Below are positions 1-6,578 of a stretch of DNA of 8,366 nucleotides, one piece after another (the stretch's first letter is position 1; every line of letters starts with the position of its first letter). This stretch comes from Gallionella sp. UBA6045 (lineage in GTDB: Bacteria > Pseudomonadota > Gammaproteobacteria > Burkholderiales > Gallionellaceae), in NCBI GenBank assembly GCA_002429165.1, contig DIYV01000118.1, positions 1-8,366 of the forward strand, read 5' to 3'. Both the position numbers and the translations under genes were made by a program. Under the pieces are notes generated by a model. It worked only from the letters and a program-made list of their open reading frames with translations, was not told the DNA's origin and made no database searches.

Positions 1-798
1 GATTCCAAGGCGGCGCGCAAGTCGGTGCTCTACGGAACCTGTTTCATCGGCTTCTTCTATGTGCTGACTTTCATTATCGGTTTCGGCGCGATCGTTCTCG
101 TCGCCAACAACCCTGCGTATGTGGCCGACGTCACCAAGAACATCCTCGACCTAAAGGGTGGCGGCAGCATGCCGGCGGTTTATCTGTCGCATGCCCTGGG
201 TGGTGACCTGTTCCTCGGCTTCATCGCTGCGGTCGCCTTTGCGACGATTCTTGCGGTGGTATCAGGCTTGACGCTGGCAGGCGCCTCGGCCCTGTCGCAT
301 GACATCTATGCGCGAGTGATCATGAAGGGCAAAGCGACCGAGAAGCAGGAAGTGTGGGTATCGAAGATGGCAGTGATTGGCTTGGGCATCCTGGCCATCT
401 TCCTCGGCATCGCCTTCGAGAAACAGAACGTCGCGTATATCGTCGCGCTGACGTTCTCGGTCGCCGCCTGCACCAACTTCCCGATCCTGGTTCTGTCCAT
501 ATTCTGGCGCGGGCTGACCACACGCGGTGCGGTGGTCGGTGGCTATACCGGTATCTTCGGTTCTATCGGCCTGCTGCTGATCGGTCCGACGGTATGGACC
601 AAGGTGCTGGGCATGGGCCCGGCTATTTTCCCGTACGACTTCCCGACCTTCGTCGTACTGCCTGCGGTTCTTGTCGTCGCGTATATCGTGTCGGTGACCG
701 ACAGCAGCGAGAGCGGCAAGAAGGAACGTGCGGCATACGACGCCCAGATGGTCCGTGCCGAAACCGGCCTGGGCTCCGAGGTGGGTGCATCTCACTAA
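1..798 (+). CDS. actP: Cation/acetate symporter ActP, C-terminal part (5' end outside window)
   Basis: This is the C-terminal 265 residues of a sodium:solute symporter family (SSS) protein. The frame is open from base 1 and ends at TAA (796-798). From memory of E. coli ActP the match is close along the whole length: an ARKSV stretch, FIIGFGAI, a [29 protein letters not shown] helix pair, [14 protein letters not shown], the AIFPY loop before the last helix, and a charged tail with RAETGLG. Six membrane segments are visible at about residues 12-34, 69-94, 122-140, 145-168, 176-198 and 215-234 of the visible part. The family carries acetate and related short carboxylates into the cell, driven by a cation gradient, in the inner membrane. 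The usual upstream small partner (YjcH/DUF485) would lie outside the window. The gene is followed at once by tandem hairpins and a terminator and faces the exonuclease gene. The call could shift to another monocarboxylate SSS transporter, but ActP is the best fit. Confidence 0.93.
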   Translation, partial: [265 protein letters not shown]

Positions 799-855
799 GT
801 CTGAAACAGACTTGATCCAGACTGGCCGCCGGGTAATCCCCGGCGGCTTTTTTTT
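797..855 (+). terminator. Tandem hairpins with intrinsic terminator after actP
   Basis: Two hairpins follow each other. The first has a perfect 7-bp stem (AAGTCTG 797-803, loop AAA, CAGACTT 807-813) and overlaps the actP stop codon. The second is a classical Rho-independent terminator: a 9-bp GC stem (825-833 pairing with 839-847), loop 834-838, then eight T (848-855). The T tract lies only on the + strand side, so this ends actP transcription. The opposing exonuclease gene gets no T tract from it. Confidence 0.9.
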
Positions 856-944
856 CGCCTATCCTGTCTTTCCAGCGAATGCCACGCAGGATTCATCATC
901 GAATTGTGCAGCGCTGATTTGACAGACTTGAGACAAGGAAAAAT

Positions 945-1655
945 TCATACATTGGCCCGTGAATAATGAAAAGCACGCTCCAGTCTGCGCAAGCCATCAT
1001 AATTCTTCGTCTCATGGGCCAGCCGCGCCTGTGCAATCGCCACCAGCAACAGCAGTGCAGTCGCCAGCGCATCAGCCACGGCGTTATGGCGATTTTCGTT
1101 GCGAATATCGAAGTGGTCAGCCCAGTCATCCAGCGAGCGGTGGCTGCGCATCAGATCGGGATACAGTGTCGGCAAGACATAGGCCAGATCCAGCCAGGGG
1201 CGTTTGAATGAAATGCCCAGGTATTGTCGCAGTGCGCGTTTGATCATGGTCTCGTCAAAGGCAACATGGAAAGCCACCAGCGGAGATTTGCCGAGATATT
1301 CGAGGAAAGCCAGCAACGCATCGGCAGGTAGCACCCCTTCGCGCTGCACAGAGCCGGAAATACCGTGGATCAGAATATTTTCTTTGCGGCTGATCTCGCG
1401 CTGCCGCAGCACGACCGAGAAACTGTCAGCCAGTGCGATTCGTCCGTTCACCACTGCCACCGCGCCGATGGAAATTAGCGTATCGGTCATCAGGTTCAGC
1501 CCTGTGGTCTCTACATCCACCACCACGAAGCGGGAATGGTCGAACGTTGCCGTACGATCAATCTCGGGCCGCATGCGCCAAGTTGCCAGCCGCTCCCTCT
1601 GTTGCGTGGTCAAGCGTGGCTGGGGAGCGAACCAGCGCTGCAGCAGATTCTTCAT
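945..1655 (-). CDS. DnaQ-like 3'-5' exonuclease (DEDDh family)
   Basis: This 236-residue protein belongs to the DNA polymerase III epsilon/DnaQ exonuclease superfamily, which removes 3' nucleotides from DNA or RNA using two metal ions. The Exo I motif is DVETTG with D47 and E49, Exo II is HVAFDE with D134, and Exo III is HNAVADA with H190 and D195. All four acidic residues and the catalytic histidine of the DEDDh type are therefore present. About 40 basic, polar N-terminal residues precede the fold, and there is no DnaE-binding tail that I can recognise, so this is probably an accessory exonuclease and not the replicative proofreader. Its ATG (1655-1653) overlaps the stop codon of the upstream DUF294 gene in an ATGA arrangement, which implies translational coupling and a two-gene operon. 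The same pairing next to actP is familiar in other proteobacteria. Substrate and role are unknown. Confidence 0.9.
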   Translation of the reverse strand: MKNLLQRWFAPQPRLTTQQRERLATWRMRPEIDRTATFDHSRFVVVDVETTGLNLMTDTLISIGAVAVVNGRIALADSFSVVLRQREISRKENILIHGISGSVQREGVLPADALLAFLEYLGKSPLVAFHVAFDETMIKRALRQYLGISFKRPWLDLAYVLPTLYPDLMRSHRSLDDWADHFDIRNENRHNAVADALATALLLLVAIAQARLAHETKNYDGLRRLERAFHYSRANV

Positions 1656-3553
1656 AACTGGTAGTTCAGCGCCAGTCTGGTTTGCACCTTGCGCGCCTGG
1701 CGAAAAGCTTCCTTGAGGATGCGGCGATCCAGCTCATTCAGCAGTGCGGGATCGATCAGGTTATTCAATGCCTGCGTATCAATCACTTCCTGTTGAACAC
1801 TTACCTCATAGTGGTGGCGCAAGCGCAACATCTGAATGAACAGGAAGGCGTCAATCCAGCCATCCACCTCTGTCACTGGAATGTTCAAGGGGGGGGCGCT
1901 CAGGCGCAGGCGCTGGATGGTGCCGGTGTTGGTCACGCCTGTCGCCAGACTGAAGATGCGTGCCGCGTCGACAAAGGGCGTAATGCCATTGAGCTTGAGA
2001 TCCAGCGTATTCTCCTTGCCCAGCACGAAATCGCGTACCAGGCCGAGCGGCGGCCGGTTGCGCATCGCGTTCCCGGCCATCTGTCGCAGGAAAAGAGGAT
2101 GGTCGATGGCAGCCCTGGCCAGCCATAACCGCAATTCTTCGGCGAGCGCGCGTTCACCATACAGCGACCGGAAGTCGAAAAAGATCGAAGCATGCAACAG
2201 AGCTTCCGGTGTGCCGTGCATGATCCAATTTAAAAAAACCTGTCTCCACTCTTCCTGCGACAGACACCATTGCGGATTCGACGCCATCACGTTGCCGCGG
2301 CACAACGGGAAGCCGCACAAAGCCAGCGTTCCGTTGATGCGGCGGGCCACCGGCAACAATTGCGCGCGCACCTGATCCGCCGTCATGCCTTCCGGTACGG
2401 TGAAGATGATTGCATTGTCCTGGTCGGTGCTCAGGGTCTGTTCGAAACGCCCTTCCGAGCCCAAAGCGATCCAGCACAGCCGGTCGGCTGTCTTGCCGAG
2501 ATTGCTTGCTGCAAATTCCAGTTCGATAATGCGCACCGTCAGCAGGTCGTTGAACGTGGAGATGAACTGGGTCAGCTGTTCCGCTGCCACACCCTGCGCC
2601 ATCATGCTGTGCGCCATGCGGCGGATATCGGCAGCCGCCTGCTGCAACACATCGATGCTGCCTGCATGACGGATGGTCGTACCGATCTGGCGCAAGCCCA
2701 CCCGTTGCAAAGCGAACAGGTCTTTTTCCGAGACCATCCCGACCAGTCGTTCGTTTTCGACCACCAGCACATGGCGAAATCCATGTTTGGCCATGACCAG
2801 CGCCGCATCATGTGCCAGCGCCTGCGGCGCCAGTGCGGTCAACTGGGTGGTCATGATGCCGATCACCGGCTGGTCGAGATCGATCTGCGGCAGAACGATG
2901 CGCTCCAGCACATCGTGCAAAGTCAGGATGCCGAGCGGGCGCTGCTGTCCATCCACGGCGATCATCGAACCGACCTTGGTCTCATGCATCAGTTCAAGCG
3001 CCCGGCGCACGCTGGTATCCTTCGAGCAGGTTACCGGCTCGCGGCGGATGATCGCAGACAAGGGACTGGTCAGCGATTGTTGTTCCGCGCTGGATTGGGT
3101 GTACTGTGCCTGTATCAGCTGCTTGGAATGTTCCAGAAGATTGGCAATACGGCGTGTGCAGAAATCACGGAAGGGCGCGCTCATGCCGAGCAACGCGCGG
3201 AAATCGGCTGCCGCCAGTTCGTAACAGAAGGTATCGCTACCGGCACGGTAGACACTGGCGACGGATCGATTCGCCAGCAGGGCGCCGAGAGGAAAGCATT
3301 CACCCTCGACGAGCTCCAGCCATGCACCAGTTTCGCTGGCCTGCGCCACAGCCTGCTCGCCAAGCACCTTACCCTGCTTGATGACCAGGAACCGCTCTAC
3401 ACTGCCCTGTTCCGGCGAAATAATCACTTCGCCCTGCGCGTAATAGGCCAGACTCATGCGTTCCAGCATCCACAACAGATGCGTTGGCTCCATGCGATCG
3501 AACGGTGCATGTGCGGCAAAGAAACTCAGCTGGGAAGCATGTATCTCGCTCAT
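1652..3553 (-). CDS. cNMP-binding-like / CBS pair / DUF294 nucleotidyltransferase-like protein
   Basis: This 633-residue soluble multidomain protein probably acts as a signal sensor. Residues about 10-140 form a cyclic-nucleotide-binding-like beta barrel. Residues about 165-285 are two CBS motifs (ending around LGILTLHDVLERI and LVGMVSEKDLF), which usually bind adenosine nucleotides. Residues about 305-450 are the DUF294 nucleotidyltransferase-like domain with GSEGR (365-369) and DQDN (377-380), the metal- and nucleotide-binding signature also seen in GlnD-type uridylyltransferases. Residues about 480-625 are the all-alpha DUF294 C-terminal domain. The phosphate-binding cassette reads FPLGALLANRSVASV: the glutamate that contacts ribose in CRP-type domains is absent, so binding of classical cAMP is doubtful. 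The start at 3553 is supported by a weak AAAGAG ribosome site 8 bases upstream; a nearby ATG at 3558 stops after two codons. Its next gene is the coupled exonuclease, and actP lies convergently beyond. The reaction and target are unknown. Confidence 0.9.
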   Translation of the reverse strand: MSEIHASQLSFFAAHAPFDRMEPTHLLWMLERMSLAYYAQGEVIISPEQGSVERFLVIKQGKVLGEQAVAQASETGAWLELVEGECFPLGALLANRSVASVYRAGSDTFCYELAAADFRALLGMSAPFRDFCTRRIANLLEHSKQLIQAQYTQSSAEQQSLTSPLSAIIRREPVTCSKDTSVRRALELMHETKVGSMIAVDGQQRPLGILTLHDVLERIVLPQIDLDQPVIGIMTTQLTALAPQALAHDAALVMAKHGFRHVLVVENERLVGMVSEKDLFALQRVGLRQIGTTIRHAGSIDVLQQAAADIRRMAHSMMAQGVAAEQLTQFISTFNDLLTVRIIELEFAASNLGKTADRLCWIALGSEGRFEQTLSTDQDNAIIFTVPEGMTADQVRAQLLPVARRINGTLALCGFPLCRGNVMASNPQWCLSQEEWRQVFLNWIMHGTPEALLHASIFFDFRSLYGERALAEELRLWLARAAIDHPLFLRQMAGNAMRNRPPLGLVRDFVLGKENTLDLKLNGITPFVDAARIFSLATGVTNTGTIQRLRLSAPPLNIPVTEVDGWIDAFLFIQMLRLRHHYEVSVQQEVIDTQALNNLIDPALLNELDRRILKEAFRQARKVQTRLALNYQL

Positions 3554-3587
3554 GGCATGAACTCTTTAATTTGTGCAGCAATGGTAT

Positions 3588-3593
3588 ATTATA
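3588..3593 (-). promoter_or_regulatory. Possible -10 box for the DUF294-exonuclease operon
   Basis: The 66-base spacer between the divergent genes (3554-3619) is AT-rich in its centre. Read on the minus strand it contains an exact TATAAT hexamer (3593-3588), about 35 bases before the ATG at 3553. No convincing -35 hexamer sits 16-18 bases further up, where the sequence is GAGGTC-like. On the + strand an overlapping TATATT (3585-3590) could serve the CoA-binding gene, again without a clear -35. The spacer must hold both start signals, but their exact position is a guess. Confidence 0.3.
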
Positions 3594-3619
3594 GTCGCAC
3601 TACATCTAACGACCTCGCC

Positions 3620-4045
3620 ATGCCATTCAACAATCCCCACCCCGATGAAATCAACCGTCTGCTGCGCGAAATTCATAGCGTAGCGGTACTGGGCCTGTCG
3701 CCCAACCCGGATCGCCCCAGCTTTCACGTTGCTCAGGGCTTGCAAAGTTATGGTTACCGCATCATACCGGTGCGCCCGATGGTTGCTGAAGTACTGGGCG
3801 AGAAAGCGTACCCCGACCTGGAAAGTCTGCCCGAATTGCCGGACATCGTGGACGTGTTTCGCGCATCCGAGCATGTTCCCGCCATCGTGGATAGCTGTAT
3901 CAAGCTCGGCATCAGGAAGCTCTGGTTGCAGGAGGGCGTGGTTAACGAAGCCGCCGCATTGCGCGCCAGGGAGGCAGGCATCACCGTGGTGATGGATCTT
4001 TGCATATGGCGCGAGCTGGTCCGGACGGGCGCACATCCGTCATGA
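3620..4045 (+). CDS. CoA-binding domain protein (YccU family)
   Basis: This 141-residue protein has the CoA-binding Rossmann-like fold found alone in the YccU family and as a domain in acyl-CoA synthetases. The visible hallmarks are VAVLGLSPNPDRPSFHVA at residues about 22-39, YGYRIIPVRP, a conserved GEKAYPDLESLP, DIVDVFR, and the C-terminal KLWLQEGVVNEAA plus AGITVVMDLC. Most relatives, as I recall, have Arg before the final Cys of that motif; here it is Leu. The frame is open for 450 codons upstream, but that stretch is antisense to the DUF294 gene. The true start is the ATG at 3620, where the family-like sequence (MPFNNP...INRLLREIHSVAVLG) begins; no clear ribosome site precedes it. The stop overlaps the tag start (ATGA, 4042-4045), so the two are probably one operon. 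Members bind CoA, but their cellular job is not established. Confidence 0.88.
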   Translation: MPFNNPHPDEINRLLREIHSVAVLGLSPNPDRPSFHVAQGLQSYGYRIIPVRPMVAEVLGEKAYPDLESLPELPDIVDVFRASEHVPAIVDSCIKLGIRKLWLQEGVVNEAAALRAREAGITVVMDLCIWRELVRTGAHPS

Positions 4046-4638
4046 GCCCCGCCCTGCATGGCAAAGCCGACATAGGCAAGCCGCGCTGCACATGGGCGGG
4101 CGAAGATGCCCTGTATCGTCAATATCACGATACGGAATGGGGAGTGCCGCTGCACGATGACCGTGCTTTGTTCGAGTTTTTGATTCTGGAAGGCGCGCAG
4201 GCGGGGCTGAGCTGGATCACTATCCTGCGCAAGCGCGAAAACTATCGGGCCGCCTTCGATGGTTTCGACGCCGCACACATTGCCGCTTATGGCGCAAATA
4301 AAATAGAATCGTTGCTGCGGGACGCTGGTATCGTGCGCAATCGCCTGAAGGTGGCGGCTGCGGTCATCAACGCGCAGAAGTTTCTCGACGTCCAGGACGA
4401 GTTCGGCAGCTTCGATTCCTTCATCTGGCGTTTCGTCGATGGCAAACCAAAGCAGAACAGGTGGCGCAGCCCGGCCGAAATCCCGGCCAGCACACCGGAG
4501 TCGGATGCGATGAGCAAAGAGCTGAAACGGCGCGGCTTCAAATTCGTCGGCAGCACCATCTGCTACGCGCACATGCAGGCCACCGGGATGGTCAACGACC
4601 ACACGATGGATTGTTTTCGGTATAGGGAATTACAATAA
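4042..4638 (+). CDS. tag: DNA-3-methyladenine glycosylase I
   Basis: The gene encodes a 198-residue base-excision repair enzyme that removes 3-methyladenine from alkylated DNA. The family signatures are present: RCTWAG near the N-terminus, YHDTEWGVPLHDD, the active-site region FLILEGAQAGLSW with E50, the helix-hairpin-helix-like segment around DAGIVRNRLKV, and RGFKFVGSTICYAHMQATGMVNDH at the end. The four ligands of the Tag zinc snap are all there: C16, H29, H187 and C191. The start at 4042 is chosen over the in-frame ATG at 4000 because it forms an ATGA overlap with the preceding CoA-binding gene and gives a length near the E. coli enzyme (187 residues) with a short N-terminal extension of about 12 residues. 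Coupling suggests co-expression with the CoA-binding protein; I see no adaptive-response (Ada) type regulatory site. Confidence 0.95.
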   Translation: MSPALHGKADIGKPRCTWAGEDALYRQYHDTEWGVPLHDDRALFEFLILEGAQAGLSWITILRKRENYRAAFDGFDAAHIAAYGANKIESLLRDAGIVRNRLKVAAAVINAQKFLDVQDEFGSFDSFIWRFVDGKPKQNRWRSPAEIPASTPESDAMSKELKRRGFKFVGSTICYAHMQATGMVNDHTMDCFRYRELQ

Positions 4639-4875
4639 TATAAGCATCTTATAGAAATCCATTTTTGCGAGCATCCGCTACGCGGATTGCCTGCTTAAAT
4701 CACTTCAGGATGAAGCGCAAGGAGCCGCACAACGAATGACGAGACATATCAGATTGGATAGGCAAGGAATGAGCGAGCACGCGACACCGCGAGCGGGAGG
4801 GTCGCTGCGTAGCAGCAGGGCACCCACCGGCCTACCCCTTGCGGGTGGATTTGCCCGACAAATGGATTTATTGAG
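4639..4875. repeat. Gene-free spacer with several short palindromes (candidate decayed dispersed repeat)
   Basis: The 237 bases between tag and dapF hold no credible gene but many small inverted repeats. TATAAG-CAT-CTTATA lies at 4639-4653 directly after the tag stop, ATCCGC-TAC-GCGGAT at 4673-4687, CTTCA-GGA-TGAAG at 4703-4715, and GCTGC-GTA-GCAGC at 4804-4816. GGGCACCC (4818-4825) can pair imperfectly with GGGTG (4843-4847) plus GCCC (4853-4856). ATTTG-CCCGA-CAAAT lies at 4849-4863, and TGGATTT is repeated at 4846 and 4863. The 4770-4866 part has the look of a decayed intergenic repeat, an impression and not a match I could check. No clear promoter for dapF is visible, and the first hairpin is too AT-rich to be a confident tag terminator. 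Confidence 0.45.
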
Positions 4876-5706
4876 ATGCTATTGAAATTCACCAAGATGC
4901 ATGGCGCCGGCAACGACTTCGTCATGCTTGACGGTGTGCGCCAAAACATCCAGCTCAGTTCCGAGCAATTGCGTCTGCTCGCCGACCGGCATTTTGGGGT
5001 GGGTTGCGACCAGATTTTGATCGTCGAAAAGGCCGTGAACAAAGAAGCCGATTTCCGCTACCTCATCTTCAACGCGGACGGTGGAGAAGTGGAACAGTGC
5101 GGCAACGGGGCGCGCTGTTTTATGCGTTTCGTCCATGACCAGAAGCTCACCACCAAGCGCGAGATTCTGGTGGAGACGCACAGCGGTTTGATCAGACCGC
5201 GTCTCGAACAGGACGGGCGCATAACGGTCAACATGGGCCCGCCGGTTTTTGAACCCGCACTTGTTCCATTCGAAGGCGGCAGCGGTGCGGTCAACGAGCC
5301 GCTGGTAGTCGCCGGCGAAACGCTGGACATCAGCGCACTGTCGATGGGCAATCCGCATGCCGTGCAACTCGTAGCAGATATCGAGCGGGCACCTGTGGAA
5401 AAACTTGGGCCGCTGATCGAGCATCACCCGCGCTTTCCCAGGCGCGTCAATGCCGGTTTCATGCAGGTTATGGATCGCCATTCCCTGCGGCTGCGCGTGT
5501 ATGAGCGCGGCACAGGGGAAACCCTGTCATGCGGCACCGGGGCTTGTGCCGCAACCGTGACCGGAATTCGGCGCGGCTTGCTGGACAGCCCGGTGAATGT
5601 TGCCACACGCGGCGGCATGCTGACCGTCACCTGGGATGGCGATGGACAGCCGGTGCTGATGACAGGTCCTGCGATCAGCGTATTCGCAGGCGAAATCAAT
5701 TTATAG
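4876..5706 (+). CDS. dapF: Diaminopimelate epimerase
   Basis: The enzyme converts LL-diaminopimelate to the meso form, the precursor of lysine and of peptidoglycan cross-links, in the cytoplasm without a cofactor. The 276-residue length is typical for the family. The N-terminus has the hallmark [18 protein letters not shown]. The two catalytic cysteines are C75 in EQCGNGARC and C219 in SCGTGACA. Other conserved stretches are [29 protein letters not shown] and [14 protein letters not shown]. The start at 4876 gives the expected family N-terminus, but only a weak GAG precedes it at close range, so translation initiation may be modest. The DUF484 gene follows after 9 bases, and xerC lies further on. 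This order is the classical dapF-DUF484-xerC group shared by beta- and gammaproteobacteria, and it suggests the gene heads the operon. Confidence 0.97.
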   Translation: MLLKFTKMHGAGNDFVMLDGVRQNIQLSSEQLRLLADRHFGVGCDQILIVEKAVNKEADFRYLIFNADGGEVEQCGNGARCFMRFVHDQKLTTKREILVETHSGLIRPRLEQDGRITVNMGPPVFEPALVPFEGGSGAVNEPLVVAGETLDISALSMGNPHAVQLVADIERAPVEKLGPLIEHHPRFPRRVNAGFMQVMDRHSLRLRVYERGTGETLSCGTGACAATVTGIRRGLLDSPVNVATRGGMLTVTWDGDGQPVLMTGPAISVFAGEINL

Positions 5707-5715
5707 GGGATATCC

Positions 5716-6342
5716 ATGAGAGCTGAAGAAGTCGCTCAATATTTGCAGAACAACCCGCAGTTCTTTGAGGAGCATGTCGAAACGCTGGTGCAAATCAATC
5801 TGCCGCACCCGCATGGCGGGCGCACGATTTCGCTGAGCGAACGGCAATTGGTCGCGTTGCGGGAGAAAAACAAGGAACTGGAAAAAAAACTGCGCGAAAT
5901 GATAGCGTTTGCGCAGGATAACGAAGCCCTGCAGCACAAGGTGCATGAATTCGTTGTTGCACTGTTCGCTGCACGGGATCTGGTCACAGCGCAGGAAATG
6001 ATCCCGCATCTGTTGCGCGATATCTTTGCCATACCCCACACTGCGTTGCATCTGTGGCAGACCAACCCGCCCAGCGCGGAAGTGCTGGCATTTGCCGATG
6101 CACAGGCGCAACCGGTTTGTCTGCATCATGCGGCACACGATACCGCCGCATGGTTTGGCGAACAAGCCTCGCAATTGCACTCGTATGCTTACCTGCCATT
6201 ACACGCCGGCAGCGAAACTATAGGCTTGCTGGTACTCGCAAGCGAAGACAAGCAGCGATTTTATCCGGAAATGGGCACGGTGTTCCTGCAACGCATCGCC
6301 GAAGCGGTGAGCAGCGCGTTGCATCCCTACCTTGACCATTAA
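5716..6342 (+). CDS. DUF484 family protein (YigA-like)
   Basis: This 208-residue protein belongs to the DUF484 family, which has a GAF-like fold and occurs between dapF and xerC. The diagnostic N-terminus is present: VAQYLQNNPQFFEEHVETL, then LPHPHGG, ISLSERQLVALREKNKELE, and a helical, probably coiled-coil segment to about residue 80. The GAF-like part follows, with YAYLPLHAGSETIGLLVLASEDKQRFYPEMGTVFLQRIAEAVSSAL at the end, a pattern like the last strands and helix of GAF domains. A good ribosome site (AGGGGAT, 5705-5711) lies just before the ATG, 9 bases after the dapF stop, so it is in the same operon. Its molecular function is unknown. The gap to xerC is unusually long (236 bases) and contains repeat sequence. 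Confidence 0.92.
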   Translation: MRAEEVAQYLQNNPQFFEEHVETLVQINLPHPHGGRTISLSERQLVALREKNKELEKKLREMIAFAQDNEALQHKVHEFVVALFAARDLVTAQEMIPHLLRDIFAIPHTALHLWQTNPPSAEVLAFADAQAQPVCLHHAAHDTAAWFGEQASQLHSYAYLPLHAGSETIGLLVLASEDKQRFYPEMGTVFLQRIAEAVSSALHPYLDH

Positions 6343-6364
6343 TGAAAACCGGCAAAAGCAATTG

Positions 6365-6551
6365 TCCACGCAAGGCACGAAAAACACGAAAAATCCAAAG
6401 GACTCTACGCTGCGAATTGATACGCAAAGTGTAATTTGCCGAACCAATACAACTTTCTGTTTTATTTCGTGCCTTTCGTTAACCAGCCACTTGGCGACCG
6501 TTCTTTGGTCGCTTAGTGGAATGGCTAGTAGTTCTATCAGTTTTTCGTGGA
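6365..6551. repeat. MITE-like inverted-repeat element with an interrupted right arm
   Basis: The left arm is 6365-6382 (TCCACGCAAGGCACGAAA), continuing into two near-identical 9-mers (ACGAAAAAC 6377-6385, ACGAAAAAT 6386-6394). An exact 11-bp inverted match, TTTCGTGCCTT, lies at 6465-6475. If bases 6480-6548 are removed, the right arm becomes TTTCGTGCCTTTCGTGGA, which is complementary to the left arm over 18 bases with one mismatch. The restored element would be about 118 bases. No open frame for a transposase is present, so it would be non-autonomous. Confidence 0.6.
6480..6548. repeat. Hairpin-forming insert flanked by TTTCGT repeats
   Basis: This stretch splits the right arm of the surrounding element. 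TTTCGT occurs just before it (6474-6479) and at its end (6543-6548), as a 6-bp target duplication would look. Inside is a strong stem: CCACT (6487-6491) with AGTGG (6515-6519) and GCGACC (6494-6499) with GGTCGC (6507-6512), loop GTTCTTT, plus a G-T pair between the two stems. It could be a small palindromic mobile repeat. A caution is that TTTCGT is also a motif of the host element. Confidence 0.45.
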
Positions 6552-6578
6552 TGACTCGCCGTTTTTAGGACTAATGAA

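Larger units (their letters stand above)
6343..6578. other. 236-base spacer between the DUF484 gene and xerC, made largely of repeat sequence
   Basis: No convincing gene lies here. A 78-codon open frame (6332-6568, + strand) spans it, but it starts inside the end of the DUF484 gene, its composition follows the repeat sequence, and its product resembles no known protein. Most of the spacer is a MITE-like inverted-repeat element with an apparent insert. The xerC ribosome site TAGGA (6566-6570) sits just after the element, 8 bases before the ATG at 6579; an earlier ATG at 6574 stops at once. Confidence 0.75.

Noticed and set aside
1889..1896. Run of eight G (C8 on the coding strand) in the DUF294 gene as a possible phase-variation tract
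   Set aside because: The frame is intact, the run encodes an ordinary Ala-Pro-Pro stretch in a conserved domain, and eight bases with no other contingency features is weak evidence.
2270..3619. A 450-codon open frame on the + strand, in frame with the CoA-binding gene, that would make a 591-residue protein
   Set aside because: It is antisense to the well-supported DUF294 gene, its product is His/Arg/Gln-rich with no recognisable domain, and the CoA-binding fold begins at the ATG at 3620. It is best explained as a codon-bias shadow.
3754..4602. 282-codon minus-strand open frame opposite the CoA-binding and tag genes
   Set aside because: Both genes on the + strand have complete family motifs; the antisense product shows none.
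4639..4666. Intrinsic terminator after tag
   Set aside because: The TATAAG/CTTATA stem is short and AT-only at its ends, and the T run is separated from it by eight bases, so it is not a convincing terminator.
6480..6548. Possible integron attC or dif-like recombination site beside xerC
   Set aside because: The stem lacks the attC core pair in the right positions and shows no match to the XerC/XerD arms of dif. Closeness to xerC alone is not evidence, since dif is normally elsewhere.
6332..6568. 78-codon open frame between the DUF484 gene and xerC
   Set aside because: It starts within the end of the DUF484 gene, is made from inverted-repeat sequence, lacks a ribosome site, and its product has no family features.
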